Shown here: piece by piece, positions 11,150 through 22,502 of the stretch
How the letters are laid out: each line of letters opens with the position of its first letter
Numbering within the stretch: position 1 is the first letter of the stretch
Assembly (NCBI GenBank): GCA_963575745.1
Contig: CAUYUJ010016485.1
Span: 15,001-79,000 of the forward strand
Source of the DNA: Prorocentrum cordatum
Taxonomy: Eukaryota; Sar; Dinophyceae; Prorocentrales; Prorocentraceae
Direction of reading: 5' to 3'
Length of the DNA: 64,000 nucleotides
The notes under the pieces: model-generated
What the model saw: only the letters and a program-made list of their open reading frames with translations
Told to the model about the DNA's origin: nothing
Databases searched by the model: none
Translations under genes and position numbers: made by a program

Positions 11150-12015
11150 AGAGCTTTCTCTTGCAACCCCCTCCCCCTCACCCTCTCGGGACCTGGACGG
11201 AGCCAGTTGCGAGGCGTTGGAGCGTCCAAGATGGCCCAAGACGGCTCCAAGAGCGCCTCAGAGAACCCAAGATTGCCTCCAAGATAGCGCAAGATCGCTC
11301 AAGATGGCTTCCAAGATGCTCCTAGAGGCCCCAAAACCGCCTCAAGACGGCTCTAAGTAGCCAAAGAGCTCCCCAAGGAGGCCCCGAAGAGGCCAAACTC
11401 CGTCCAAAACCTAAGGGAATGTGTGTTTGCTTGTCGCCTTGTCGCTTCCGGTGGCCATCCGAGGCCTCCAGATGGCTCCCAGATGCCCCAAGAGGAGCCC
11501 AAGAGAGCCCCAAGACGGCCCCAAAAGCGCCCAGGAGCGCTCCAAGAGCGCCCCGAGAGTGCCCCAGGAGGCGAGCTGTTGGACTCCCGAGGAGGAAGGC
11601 TAATTGGAGTTCCCCCCTTCTCTGATCGATGCTCGCCAAGATGGCCCCAAGAGCGACCCTAAAGCTCCCAAGAGCGCCCCAGGATGGCCCCACGAGGCGC
11701 CCAGGCGGCCCCAAGGGGCGGCCAAGAGGTCTCCAAGAGGCTCCCAAGAGACCCCCAAGAGACGTCAAGAGGATCCCCGAGGCACCCAAGACGCTCAAAG
11801 ACGGCCCTGGGCCCGCCAGGATTCCCCCCAGACGCTCCTAGAGGCCTCCCAAAAGCTTCCAAGCGAAATCCGAGGAGACTCCGAGAGACATTCAAGAAGC
11901 TTCGGGCTCTTCTGCTCGCCTTCTTCCTCCTCCTCCCCGTCCTTCTCCACAATCCTGATCAGGGCAACTCGTCTTGGCATCATGTCTGGATGGGCTGGTA
12001 GGGTCACGCGAAGCG
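11150..12015. repeat. Dispersed repeat of about 850 bp built of CCAAGATGGC-type units, copy 1
   Basis: A long run of degenerate 10-20 bp units (CCAAGATGGCCCCAAGAGCG-like). The start block with CTCCAAGAGCGCCTCAGAGA and the end block with TCTGGATGGGCTGGT are shared with 52380-53260, so the whole segment is a dispersed repeat. Open frames here are by-products of the short period. Confidence 0.7.
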
Positions 12016-12224
12016 TCTCGAATGTTTGACCCTTGTCCCCTCTAGCGAAACGATCTCAGAGAATGAAACAACAATGTGAGAGACAACTGCTTGAAACCCT
12101 GCGCAAAAACAACTGCATCTAGCACCCCGCCACTGTGGACGGGGCCAGGAGGGAGAGGAAGGGGAGGGGGAAGCGGAGCTAGACCGGGCGTTCTCCAGGC
12201 AGTCCGCCTCCCCAGTGCGCCCTT

Positions 12225-12470
12225 CCATCGCGCCCCCCCGGCGCGCCCTCCCGACGCGCTCCCCGGCGCGCCTTCCCAGCGCGCCCACCCAGCGCGCCCT
12301 CCCGACGCGCTCCCCAGCAGTGTGCCCTCCCCGCCCTCCCAGCGGGCCCTCCCAGCGCGCCCTCAAGGCGTGCCCTCCCAGCGAGCCCTCCCAGACTGCC
12401 CTCCCAGCATGCCTTCCCAGCGTGCCCTCCCAGCGTGCCCTCCCAGCGTGCCCTCCCAGCGTCGCCGTCC
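12225..12470. repeat. Minisatellite, unit near GCCCTCCCAGC
   Basis: About 20 degenerate 10-12 bp units of the type GCGCGCCCTCCCAGC. High GC keeps several frames open; no gene. Confidence 0.75.
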
Positions 12471-12976
12471 CTACTCCGGCCATGCGCGCGCAGGGACCAT
12501 GTAAGACCGTTCGGGCCCCTTCACTCTGATAGAAAGGGCGCAGTGCTCACTGGACGTCTTCGGGGGGGAGAGGAGACTAGAGCTCAGATTGGACAATTGA
12601 CGATCGTAGGCGGGGAACATATCCATGTGCACGGCCGTGCGAACCAAATATGGCCGCGCGCCCATGATACAAGGAGGCTTTGAGCGGATGATCCGCGCAG
12701 AACGCATCCATGGGATCGCGCATTCATTGGACCGCGCCTCGGATTTCAGACCAGGAGGGCATGGACATGGATACGCTTGCCTTTCGTGAGGAGAGGGGAG
12801 GGGGGAGAGGGGGGAGAGGGGGGAGCAAGAGGCAGAGGAACAGGAGAGGGAGAACGAGAGGAGGAGGAGGAGAAGGAGGGGGAGGAGGAGGAGCTGGTGG
12901 TCCGTGGCAAAAAAAGAGTGGGTGGGGGCTAGAGGAAGGAGAAAATGCAAGGGGGATAAGGGGAGCCGCTGGGCAC
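12471..12976. other. Gene-free stretch
   Basis: No gene recognised. GGGGGAGAGG and GGAGGA tracts lie between 12790 and 12900. Confidence 0.4.
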
Positions 12977-13363
12977 GTCCCCCTCCTCCTCCTCCTTTCC
13001 TCCTCATTTCCTCCTCCTTTCCTCCTCCTCCTCCTTCTCCTCCTCCTCCTCCTCTTCTTCTCCTCCGCCCTTCTCCGCCTCCTCCGCCTCCTCCTCCTCC
13101 TCTTCCTCCTCCTCCTCTCCTCCCCTCCTCCTCCTCCTCCTCATCATCTTCATCCTTCATCATCATCATCATCATCTTCTGCTATCTTCATCATCTTCTC
13201 ATCACATCATCTCAGCATCATCTGCCATTCTTCATCACATCATCATCATCATCAGCATCATCAGCATCATCATCATCAGCAGCATCATCATCATCAGCAG
13301 CAGCAACTGCATCATCAGCAGCAGCATCAGCATCAGCATCATCATCATCATCATCACCATCAC

Positions 13364-13443
<80 letters not shown>

Positions 13444-13457
13444 GCATCAGCATCAGC

Positions 13458-13541
<84 letters not shown>

Positions 13542-13543
13542 TT

Positions 13544-13610
<67 letters not shown>

Positions 13611-13630
13611 TTCATCATCATCAACATCAC

Positions 13631-13716
<86 letters not shown>

Positions 13717-13835
13717 NNNNNNNNNNNNNNNNNNNNNNNNNNNNNNNNNNNNNNNNNNNNNNNNNNNNNNNNNNNNNNNNNNNNNNNNNNNNNNNNNNNN
13801 NNNNNNNNNNNNNNNNGGGGGGGGGGGGGGGGGGG
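12977..13835. repeat. (CTC)n, then (CAT)n, then an assembly gap and a G run
   Basis: A CTC/TCC tract (about 12977-13140) passes into a very long CAT/ATC tract (about 13145-13716) with rare CAG and CAC interruptions. A 100-base N gap (13717-13816) and about 19 G follow. The true tract length is unknown. Apparent poly-His, poly-Ser and poly-Met proteins here are artefacts. Confidence 0.95.
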
Positions 13836-14520
13836 CAACGGGTGCCACGTGTGTTTTTGGTGCTGCTATGTTCCCCGACGCCCCCCCCCCCGCAAATGGA
13901 GGGTACATTGGGGCCTGCGGGTTGGGTTTGGGGCAGTTTGGTGGGTGGTGGCCCATCCCGCCCCACCCCCACTCCTCCACATCCACCTCCGTTGCCCCGT
14001 CGTATCCGAGACCCTGAAACTGGGGATCTCGATGGATGCAGGGCCCGAAACCCTGAGACTCGCGCTGCAAACCTCTGCGCGGCCTGGCAGGCGCGGTGGT
14101 GCCAGGCCCTTGCCAAGCATCCACAGCAGTGAGGGAAGAGGCAAGGGTGTCTTACAGAGTATGCACGAGAGTCGAACAGAACCTAACCATGCGATGTCAT
14201 CCGTGGCCTCGACAGCAAACGCACGCCAATACTATCCAGGCTCATCTTAGGTCGTATCGGAGCACAAACCGTGTGCAAATCCTGGACCCAGGATGGGCCT
14301 CAGAGTAGAGCCAACGTATCGCAGAGGTCCCCCGATGTCCCCAGGATCCTCGAAAGGGTGAGCAACAGCCACCTATCCTGCACAACGTCGTCCATCCTCC
14401 TCCGTGTTCCTGCTCAATTCCCCTTCCTTCTGAAACATTTCCCCCTGCCACACCCCGAGGCCAGGCGGACCAGGCGTTTCGCCCGAGACTTCCTCACCAG
14501 TTATGATCCTGAAGCTCCAA
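13836..14520. other. Gene-free stretch
   Basis: No gene recognised. The segment after the G run (GGGTGCCACGTGTGTTTTTGG, read in part, through GTTGGGTTTGGGGCAGTTTGG) is repeated near 17930-18020, so it is another dispersed element. Confidence 0.45.
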
Positions 14521-14851
14521 AGTTGCAACAACTTCACGGATTTAGGACGGGTGGTGTTCAGCATGTGGCTTTCGCCTTAGCGCCACGCATATCCTTTTTC
14601 AACATTGCAGAATTCTACGTGTAAAGGGCGTATGTGTTTCGAACTGTGACTCTCGCCTTAGCGCCGCGCACATTCGTTTTCTTGGTTTACAAGTTGCAAG
14701 AGCTTCACGGATGGAGGGCGGGTCGTTTTCAGATGTGTGGCTCTCCCCTCAGCGCCGAACACACTCGTTTTAACAAGTTGCAACAGCTTCACGGATGGAG
14801 GGTGATTCCTTTTCAAAATGTGGCTCTCCCCTTAGCGCCGCGCACATTCGC
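14521..14851. repeat. Tandem repeat, about 80-bp unit, four units
   Basis: Units share CAAGTTGCAACAGCTTCACG, GTGGCTCTC, CCTTAGCGCCGCGCACATTC and end in TTTT. The copies are diverged and no frame is preserved across them. Confidence 0.75.
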
Positions 14852-15174
14852 CATAAGAGTTCACGACAGTTTCAAGGAGTCGCGTGTTTCACGTCCCAAG
14901 AACGGTGTGTGAGCACGATGTCGTCAGGGCGCCACAGTTACGTTGATTCGCAGTGTTGAAGTCCCAGAAATGATGTTCTGGCACGACTCAGGATCGTCAA
15001 GACGCAACAGTAACGGTGATTCGCGGCGGCGAAGCCCCAGAAATGGTCTTCTAGCACAGGGCAAGATTTTCACACGGTCGTTATCCAACGGTCGTGCAGT
15101 AAAAATGAATCCTTGTAGGGACATATGAAGAGGGAGCTTGTAGCGAGGGTGTATTGCAACATCGTTGAAAAGTC

Positions 15175-15426
15175 CCTCCTCCTCCTCCTCCTCCTCCTCC
15201 TCCTCCTCCTCCTCATCCTTCTTATCCTCCTCCTACTCCTCCTCCTCCTCCTCCTCCTCCTCCTCCTCCTCCTCCTCCTCCTCCCTCACCTTCGCCATCG
15301 CAGCCCGCACCTCATTGTATCTCCACCAGCGTCATCACCACCACCATCATTATATCCATCCGCTTACGCATCCTCCTCCTCATCCTCCTCCTCCTCCTCC
15401 TCCTCCTCCTCCTCCTCCTCCTCCTC
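15175..15426. repeat. Two (CTC)n microsatellites
   Basis: CTC/TCC tracts at about 15175-15283 and 15370-15426, separated by ordinary sequence. They yield spurious poly-Leu and poly-Ser frames. Confidence 0.9.
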
Positions 15427-16073
15427 CCCACCCCCCCGAACGAAGTGGAAGGAGGCGCGGCCGAGCAGATGCGGAGCTCTCACGGGCAGCCCCCCGCCCC
15501 ATCCCCGCGAGGCCTCCTGGTCGAAAACTGCCAGGATGCGGAGGAACATGTCCACCAGGGCAGGGCCCTGGAGGGGGGGGGGCACAATGATCGGCTTGTT
15601 TTCCACCACCACCACCACCACCACCACAAGTTGGAGGGGAAAGGAGGAGGAGGACGACGACGAAGAGGAGGTGGAGGAGGACCCCCTCCCTCTCCTACCT
15701 ACTGTGGTGGTGGTGGAAAACAGGCCCATCACACCAAAGACGCACGCGCCCAACCACGTGCATCAACACGGCCCCCCAGTCCGCGAGACCAGCCTCGCGA
15801 CACGCACGCTCGCGTAGCGCCCACTCTCGAAACCGGCGAGGATTCGTGCACGCGCACGTCCTGCTCTCGCTCCCGCTGGGGGGGGGGGGAACGAGGGGGA
15901 GAGTGGTAGCCGGTGTGGTCGTTGTGTGGGGGGATCCTGACGCGCATCGGGCAAAATGAGGTCTTGCGCACCTCCTCAGAAGGTCGGCGCACGGCGGGAA
16001 GTCCCTCCCCGGGAAAAGGACCTTGGGGGCTCTGCAGTCGGGTCTCGCCGCGCGTGCTGGAAGGCCCCCGCCT

Positions 16074-16238
16074 AGGGCGGGCCTGTCCCCCATACAGGCG
16101 GATTCGGGGCGAAAAATCCAAAGTACGGAGAACCAAAAAAAATAGCAGCAACAGCAAAATTCTCCAAAAATCGTCCCCTGACTATTTCTAGACTATTTCT
16201 GAACATCCCTCCCGTCAGAGGGACCGGCCCGACTTGAG
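16074..16238. mobile_element. MITE family T6, copy 1
   Basis: Element of about 160 bp bounded by GGGCCTGTCCCCC on the left and its inverse GAGGGACCGGCCCGACTT on the right. The AT-rich middle carries GGGGCGAAAAATCC and GACTATTTCTGAACAT. Relatives: 16333-16700 (interrupted), 16803-16965, 19263-19440, 58574-58735. Confidence 0.7.
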
Positions 16239-16332
16239 CCCACGCACAGGCCGCGCGGCAAGGTTGCAGAGGCGACCCCCAGGGTCAGAGTCCTGGAGGG
16301 GGCGAGCAGCCACCTGCACGGAGGGGAGACTG

Positions 16333-16700
16333 GAGGCTTGGGTCGGGCCTGTCCCCCTGCAGGGGAGACCGTGGGCCGAAGAGCTGCAAATGCTCAAAAA
16401 GTATGCCCAGAATGCTCAAGAAGATGAAGCGAAAATCGTCCCCGGACTATCGTCCCAGACATCCGACGTCTCGATTTCTTCGAGACACGGGCCTCCGACC
16501 TCCCGACCACTTCCCTGGGACCGGTTTTTCATCCCGAGTCGTTTTTTGACGGTCCCGAGGCCCGGCGAGGGCCCCGAGAGGCCAAAAACTACGAAAAACT
16601 CCGTCTCGATTTTTTCGAGGCGCCCGATGTCTGGGGGGGTCTGGGGTTGGACTATGCTTGAGCATCCCGCCTGCAGAGGGACGGGCCCGATTTACCTGCA
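16333..16700. mobile_element. MITE family T6, copy 2, split by a T5 element
   Basis: The left part has GGTCGGGCCTGTCCCCCTGC and ATGCTCAAAA. The right part resumes with GACTATGCTTGAGCATCCC and ends GAGGGACGGGCCCGATTT. A T5 element lies between, at about 16452-16645. GGACTAT occurs on both sides and may be a target duplication, but T6 itself can contain two GACTAT blocks, so this is not certain. Confidence 0.65.
16452..16645 (-). mobile_element. MITE family T5, copy 1 (inside T6)
   Basis: T5 is about 170 bp, bounded by CAGACCCCC-type ends with palindromic TCATGA or TCGA sub-terminal blocks. Its inner core matches GGGGCCCTTRCCGGCCCTCA, TCAGGACCGTCAAAAAACG and GATGAAAAGCC. Other copies: about 17566-17743, 48726-48903, 59650-59837, 53471-53840 (interrupted), and a partial one at 48385-48480. 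No coding capacity. Confidence 0.7.
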
Positions 16701-16802
16701 GGCAGCCTTTGCCAGGCTAAGGTCGCAGAGAGGGCCATCCACGCGCACGTCGGGGCGACATGGCAAGGACCAAGGCCCCGCAGGGAAGCGGGGGCGTAGA
16801 GT

Positions 16803-16965
16803 TAGGTCGGGCCTGTCCCCCTACGGGGGGAGTTGGGGCGAAAAATCTAAAAATGCTCAAAACATACGCCCAAAATGCTCACAAATGGTCCAACAAAAAA
16901 ATGCCCAGGCTATGTTTTGACTATTTCTGAACATTCCCCCTGTAGAGGGACGGGCCCGACTCAAG
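16803..16965. mobile_element. MITE family T6, copy 3
   Basis: Complete-looking copy. Left end GTCGGGCCTGTCCCCCTACG, right end CCCCCTGTAGAGGGACGGGC, with GCTCAAAACATACGCCCAAA and GACTATTTCTGAACATTC inside. Confidence 0.75.
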
Positions 16966-17227
16966 CGTAGAGGGCAAGCGCTGGACGGAGATGGTTCTGG
17001 CGCGGGGGACTTGGGGCCCCTTTCTCGGGGGCGCGCAGACATGGATTGGCGATCCATGGATTTGGCGCGCTGTCGCCAAAGCCACGGATCGGGGGAGGCG
17101 CCCTCCCCCAAGTGCGGCCGGCGCCGCCTCGGCGGCGGAAAGGCGCGATTCCCCGTGGAAACGGGACCCGTCGCTAACCCCCTTGATCTATTTTCGCGAT
17201 CGCCTGACTTTGAAGGGCCCCTGAGAC

Positions 17228-17372
17228 AAACAAGTAAATAGACACGAATAACAGTATTCCCCATATATTGTCCCATATCTTCTGGGTTCTTGTCTCCCCC
17301 CCCACTTCCCAGATTTCCCCATCTTCTGGGGAATCGACGATTCATTGTGCCCGTGTGTTTTATCCCCCTCCT
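17228..17372. mobile_element. hAT-like MITE family T2, copy 2
   Basis: Matches T2 over CCATAT.TTGTCCCATATCT, GGGGAATCGACGATT and the CCCCCTCCT end. GAGAC flanks both sides (17223-17227 and 17373-17377), a partly decayed target duplication. Confidence 0.65.
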
Positions 17373-17565
17373 GAGACTCTCGCCCGCTCGCGCCGGGCGG
17401 GGCGGCAGAAGCGCGACGCAGACGCACCGGACGGCGCCGGGCGTGGGGGCCCTGGGCCGTGCTCGAGGTCCTCGCTCTCGGCCGACCGGCGCGCGGGCGG
17501 GCCGAAGCCCTCGTCGCCGCTCGCCCGCTCCGCTCCAACCCACGGGGGGGGGGGCCCTTCGGACC

Positions 17566-17743
17566 CAGACCCCCTCGAGTCATGAAAACATCACGACGCA
17601 AGGTCTTTCGCTGTTTTCGGCCTCTGGGGGCCCTTGCCCTCAGGACCGTCAAAAAACAACTCAGGACGAAAAGCCGGTCCCAGGGAATGGGTCCGGACCT
17701 CTGGGGGTCGCGTCATGAAAAAATCATGACGTCGGGGGTCTGA
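17566..17743 (+). mobile_element. MITE family T5, copy 2
   Basis: Runs from CCCAGACCCCCTCGAGTCAT to TCATGACGTCGGGGGTCT with all T5 core blocks in order. Confidence 0.75.
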
Positions 17744-18459
17744 GGACGGAGAGGCGGGGAGGGACGGGCGAGGGGAAGCGGGCGCCGTCCTCGATCTGAC
17801 CGGCCGGCGGCGGGGGAAGGAGGAGGTCCGGCCTGTCCGCGCCCGCGGGCCCCCCTGGGGGCTCTCCACTCGGACCTGCCAGAGCACCCCAAACCAACCC
17901 GGAAGGCAAAAGATTCGGGTTGGGCGGGGGGGTACGGGTGCCACATGTGTTTTTGTCGGTGTTCCCCGACGCCCTCCCTCTCCCTGGGAATGGGGGCAGA
18001 TTGGGTCCTTCGGGGTGGGTTGGGGTGGCTTGGCGGACGGTGAAGAGCAGGACCAGGAGAGCCCAGAATCGAATCGACGAGTCGAATCGGCGATCGAAAA
18101 TGAATCCGATCGGCGGAAATCGGCAGCCGAGTCGGAAAACGTCGACGGAAATCGGCAGGCCAGTAGGCCTCGGTTGGGAAATGGGAGCCCAAATCGAAAT
18201 CCGAAACCGAGTCGAATCGGCATCGGAAGCAACCGAAGCCGAATCGAATCGAATCGGAGGAACCGAAACGAGCCTTGGGCTTGGTGGGTGGTGAAGAACA
18301 GGCCCCCGGGAAGGCCTCCGAGCGGCCGCACCTCCAGCGGCCCTCCCGGGCGGGCCAGGAAAGGGGTCCCCGGCACCAGCAGGGCGCCGCAGCCAGGTCA
18401 CCGACCCGCGCCCGACCGAGGCCCACGACGATCCCGCGGGGCTCAGGACAACTACCTGC

Positions 18460-18608
18460 CCCTCCTCCTCCTCCTCCTCCTCCTCCTCCTCCTCCTCCTC
18501 CTCCTCGACGCGGAGATCCCCATGTGCGCATCTAACTGCCTGACACGTCCCGCTGTGAGCGCCTGGACGTTGTCTGGGTGTGAGAGCGACTCCATATGGA
18601 CGACGGGT

Positions 18609-18704
<96 letters not shown>

Positions 18705-18725
18705 ACGACAACGGCGGCGGCTACG
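18460..18725. repeat. (CTC)n, (ACG)n and (CGG)n microsatellites
   Basis: CTC at about 18461-18505; ACG at about 18608-18660 passing directly into CGG at about 18661-18690 and back to ACG. No gene. Confidence 0.9.
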
Positions 18726-18992
18726 ATGAGGGACAGCGCCGACTACGACAACAACTCACGAACAGGCTGTGAGCAGGTCCCTCCCTTTGTTTTCCTTTTC
18801 CTCCTCGTCGTACCCCTCCTTGCTCTTCCTCTTTTCTCCCGTGTCCCTCCTCCTGGGTCCGCCTCTTCCCTCCTCCGTCCTCTCTCATCCTCCATGGCGG
18901 CCGTCCATGCCTCTTCCCCCTGGCGTCCTCCTCCTTCCTCCCCCCCCTTTCTCCTGCGCTGCAACGCACGCCATTGGAGGCGCACCAAACTC

Positions 18993-19175
18993 ATGAGGAG
19001 GAGGAGGAGGAGGAGGAGGAGGAGGAAGAAGAGGAGGAGGAGTTGGAGGAGTTGGAGGAGGAGGAGGAGGAGGAGGAGGAGGAGAAGGTGGAGTTGGAGG
19101 AGGAAGGAGAGGAGGAGGAGAAGGAGAAGGAGTAGGAAGGGGAGGAGGAGGCGGAGGAGGAGGCGGAGGAGGAAG
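18993..19175. repeat. (GAG)n microsatellite
   Basis: Interrupted GAG/GGA run with GTTGGAG and GAAGGAG variants. Confidence 0.9.
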
Positions 19176-19262
19176 AGATCTGCCTCCGTGCCGTCGGGTC
19201 CGACGAGGCGCCGCATGGCGCGGCCAGCCGCTCCGACTCGCGGCGACGGCTGAAACACTCTT

Positions 19263-19440
19263 GGGGCCCACGCTGGCTAACATTAGGTCGGGCGTGGGGG
19301 ATTTTGGACGAAAATTAAAAAATACTGAAAAAGACTCGAAAATCATCAAAAATGGTTTTAAAAAGATCGCCCCTAGTTTATGTGTAACTACTTTTGAATA
19401 TTCCCCATGTAGAGGCACAAGCCCGACTGAAGGCCAACAT
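19263..19440. mobile_element. MITE family T6, copy 4 (diverged)
   Basis: Left end AGGTCGGGCGTGGGGGATTT; right end TTCCCCATGTAGAGGCACAA followed by GCCCGACT. The middle is AT-rich with AAAATCATCAAAAATGG. Confidence 0.6.
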
Positions 19441-19989
19441 CTTCATGTCGGCTCGCACCGAACCGGCCGGTGAGCAGCCCTGCCTGGGCTCTGGAGGCAC
19501 GGCACGGAGGTCGCCCCGGGCGCGAGACCCGTCCCGGTGATCCTCGGAGCGCCGCTGACGCCGCCGTGTGCCCGTCCACCGAAGCCCCTCCAATACGACA
19601 CAGGCGATGCAAAGAGAGCCGACACGGGCTGCGTGCTATCGGTGCAGCCGCACGGGGCAACACACACACACACACACACATCGATTGACCTAGCACACGT
19701 CCTGAGGATCGACGATCAGCTGGAGGAAGAGCACGATGACTGGGACGAGGGAGAGAGGTAACGGAGGAGGAAGGGTAGGGGGAGGAGGGGGAGGAAATGG
19801 GCATGGAAATGGATAAAACGCGTAGCGTCAAATATGAAGTACTGCACGTCGAGGCCTCTGGCTACCCTCTCTCTCTATATCTTTCTCTCCGAGAGAGAAC
19901 CTTGGGCCAGAGCCCCGACGCGATCCCAGAGAGGCACGGTCGCGCGGCATCTCTAGGGTGCACGGTTTCCCCCGGGGCCGTAGGCGACC

Positions 19990-20703
19990 CGAGGAGAAGG
20001 AGGAGGAGGAGGAGGAGGAGGAGGAGGAGGGAGGGGGAGGAGGAGGGGGAGGAGATGGAGGAGGAGGAGGAGGAGGAGGAGGAGGAGGAGGAGGAGGAGG
20101 GAGGAGGGGGAGGAGAAAGAGGAGAGGAGGAGGAGGAGGAGGAGGAGGAGGAGGAGGAGGAGGGAGGAGGAGGAGGAGGAGGAGGAGGGAGGAGGAGGAG
20201 GAGGAGGAGGAGGAGGAGGAGGAGGAGAGGAGGAGGAGGAGGAGGAGGACGGAGGGAGGAGGAGGAGGAGGAGGAGGAGGAGGAGGAGGAGGAGGAGGAG
20301 GAGAGGAGGAGGAGGAGGAGGAGGAGGAGGAGGAGGAGGAGAGGAGGAGGAGGAGGAGGAGGAGGAGGAGGAGGAGGAAGGAAGGGGAGGAGGAGGAGGA
20401 GGAGGAGGAGGAGGAGGAGGAGGAGGAGGAGGAGAGGGAGGAGGAGAAGGAGGAGAGGAGGGGGGGGAGGAGTAGAGAGTAGGTAGGAGTAGGAGTAGGA
20501 GTAGGAGTAGGAGTAGGAGTAGGGAGTAGGAGTAGGAGTAGAGTAGGAGTAGGAGTAGGAGTAGGAGTAGGAGTAGGAGTAGGAGAGTAGGAGGAGGAGG
20601 AGGAGGGGAGGAGGAGGGGGAGGAGGAGGGAGAGGAGGAGGAGGAGGAGGAGGAGGGGGGAGGAGGAGGAGGAGGAGGAGGAGGAGGAGGAGGAGGAGGA
20701 GTC
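19990..20703. repeat. (GAG)n block with an (AGTAGG)n hexamer core
   Basis: GAG/GGA tract at about 19993-20470, then about 17 AGTAGG hexamers (20473-20589), then GAG/GGA again to 20702. It yields only poly-Glu, poly-Gly and poly-Arg frames. Confidence 0.95.
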
Positions 20704-20851
20704 GGCTAAGCCCTTCGGAGAGACCCTCCCCTGCAGGGCTCCCGCCGCGCTCGCCCCTCAGAGAGCGAAGCTGCCGGCGGCGAGCAGAGAGCGAGCGGGC
20801 ACGCCGAGGCGCCCCCCCGCGCGCCGGCCTTGTCGAGGAGGCTTACTAGGT

Positions 20852-21298
20852 CCTGCGGCAGAGGAAACATCGGGGAGGGACAGAACCCCCTTTCGCACAA
20901 CGCGGTTTATGGGGAAGCCAAAAAGGCACCGATTCCGCTATAGTCCCCGGACTTCTCCTGGGGTGCGTTCTGACCAGGATTTCGAGGCGATCCACCGGTG
21001 ACGACGACGGAGGCCCAGGAGGCCAAAAAAGGGGAAAACGAGGGGAGGGTAGAGGTGTCGGTACCTTTTCCTCCTGCGGCAGAGGAAACATCGGGGAAGG
21101 ACAGAACCCCCTTTCGCAAACCGTGGTTTCACGGGGAAGCCAACAGGTACCGATACCGCTACTCCCCGGACCTCTCCAGGGGTGCGTTCTGACCAGGATT
21201 TCGAGGCGGTCCAGCGGTGGCGACGACGGAGGCCCAGGAGGCCCGAAAAGGGGAAAACGAGGGGAGGGTAGAGGTATTGGTAACGTTTCCTCCTCCGA
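20852..21298. repeat. Tandem duplication, unit about 221 bp
   Basis: Units 20852-21072 and 21073-21298 both begin CCTGCGGCAGAGGAAACATC or a close variant and contain GGTGCGTTCTGACCAGGATT and AGGGGAAAACGAGGGGAGGG. Identity is high by eye. Frames are not consistently open, so a duplicated gene is unlikely. Confidence 0.8.
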
Positions 21299-21837
21299 GT
21301 TTAATGAAGACGACCTCGGGCCCAAACCTGGCGGGCGCAAGCCTGGAAAAGGACGGCCGCGGTGCGCTCTCGAACACCGAAGACGGAGAATTCACTCATC
21401 GACGTGTCGGGTGCGAGGCAGGGGCTTTGGCCAAATCCACCGCCTGGGAACCGACGCCCGCGTGCCCCAGCGGGCGGCGGATATGGACATATATTTCGGC
21501 CCCCGGGGGCCCGAACATGTCCATGTCCACCGCCTGGCCGAGACTCCGAAAACTGACCCTCCAGGCGGTGGTCTTGCAGAGATTCCCGCCTCGGATCAGG
21601 GCGGTGGTTGTCCACCCCCGAGAGCAGGGCCGAACCTAAACGATGTTTTTCGTGTTCGTCTTGTTTTCGTTTTCCCTCGCTTTTGTCTCGAATCCGCCTT
21701 AAAACGAAGTCGAAGCGAAGACGACCCACGAAATCGTCAACGAAAGTCGACGAGGTCCAGCCCTGCTAGAACAAAACGAGAGGAACATGGCCTGTCGGAG
21801 GTCCGCGCGGGCACTCCCTGGAGATCGGTGGTGGGGC

Positions 21838-22008
21838 TTGGCGGCGCGCACAAGGGGGTAGGGGGAGGGGGGAAGGCTTCTTAGAAGGAGGCTGCTTCTT
21901 AGAAGGCGCGGGCCTTACATCTGCAGACAAGGCCGGCGCCTTCTAAGGAGCAGGGGTGCTTCCAAGAAGCCTTCCCCCCTCCCCCTACCCCCCTCTGCGC
22001 GTTGCCAA
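21838..22008. mobile_element. Fold-back element with about 80-bp arms
   Basis: The arms 21838-21917 and 21928-22008 are inverted copies: GGGGGTAGGGGGAGGGGGGA against its reverse, and CTTCTTAGAAGG against CCTTCTAAGGAG. Sequences on either side resemble the T3 family (GGAGGTCCGCGCGG at 21798, CGCGCCAGGGAGGG near 22036), so it may sit inside a decayed T3 copy. Confidence 0.65.
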
Positions 22009-22204
22009 GGGGCCCCCTTCGCCCTTCTGGCCGGCGCGCCAGGGAGGGACCCGGCGCGCCGATCCCCAGAGAAGTCGGTCCACCCGGGGGCCTCCGAGAG
22101 CGCCCAGCAGGGCTGGGCCTCAGCGTTGTCTGTCGTGTTGTCCTCGTTTTGTGCTTCGATTTTCTCCGCCCGTTTTCCTGTGCCTCCCTCCCCAGAACGA
22201 GAAT

Positions 22205-22440
22205 CGGGGATCTTCTGACCCTGGTCAGTCCAGACCCGGGTCAGCAGGAAACCCAAAACACTGCGATGCAGGACACAAAAAAACTGTAGCGCAGGTCTTC
22301 GCAAACCCAGGTCAGTCAATATGCGCGGCCGCCTCGCGGCCACGAGCGTCTCGGTCAGCCAAAAGGGGTCTTCGCAGGATCCCGCAAGGTCTGGCGCCCT
22401 TGCTGACCCCCGTTTGCATTGACCCACGTCTCAAGGCTCC
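22205..22440. repeat. Dispersed repeat T7 (GACCCGGGTCAG), copy 1
   Basis: GATCTTCTGACCCTGGTCAG, CCAGACCCGGGTCAG and GCTGACCCCCGTTTGCATTG occur in the same order as at 55157-55385. The palindromic GACCCGGGTC core is repeated inside each copy. Confidence 0.7.
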
Positions 22441-22502
22441 CGAGAGAAACAGAACACAGCCGAAGTCCAGCAAAACAGCGCTTGGGTCCGGCCCTGGCGT
22501 AT

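Noticed and set aside
11150-12015. Several 60-140 aa frames on both strands
   Set aside because: They follow a short-period repeat present in another copy at 52380-53260; no conserved frame.
12710-14017. Long plus-strand frame with poly-Leu, poly-Ser and poly-His
   Set aside because: It translates CTC and CAT microsatellites and runs through the N gap.
18015-19253. 412-aa plus-strand frame
   Set aside because: It consists of GAATCG-rich sequence and CTC, ACG and GAG microsatellites, with no protein signature.
19990-20486. Poly-Glu, poly-Gly and poly-Arg frames
   Set aside because: Pure product of a GAG microsatellite open in all three frames.
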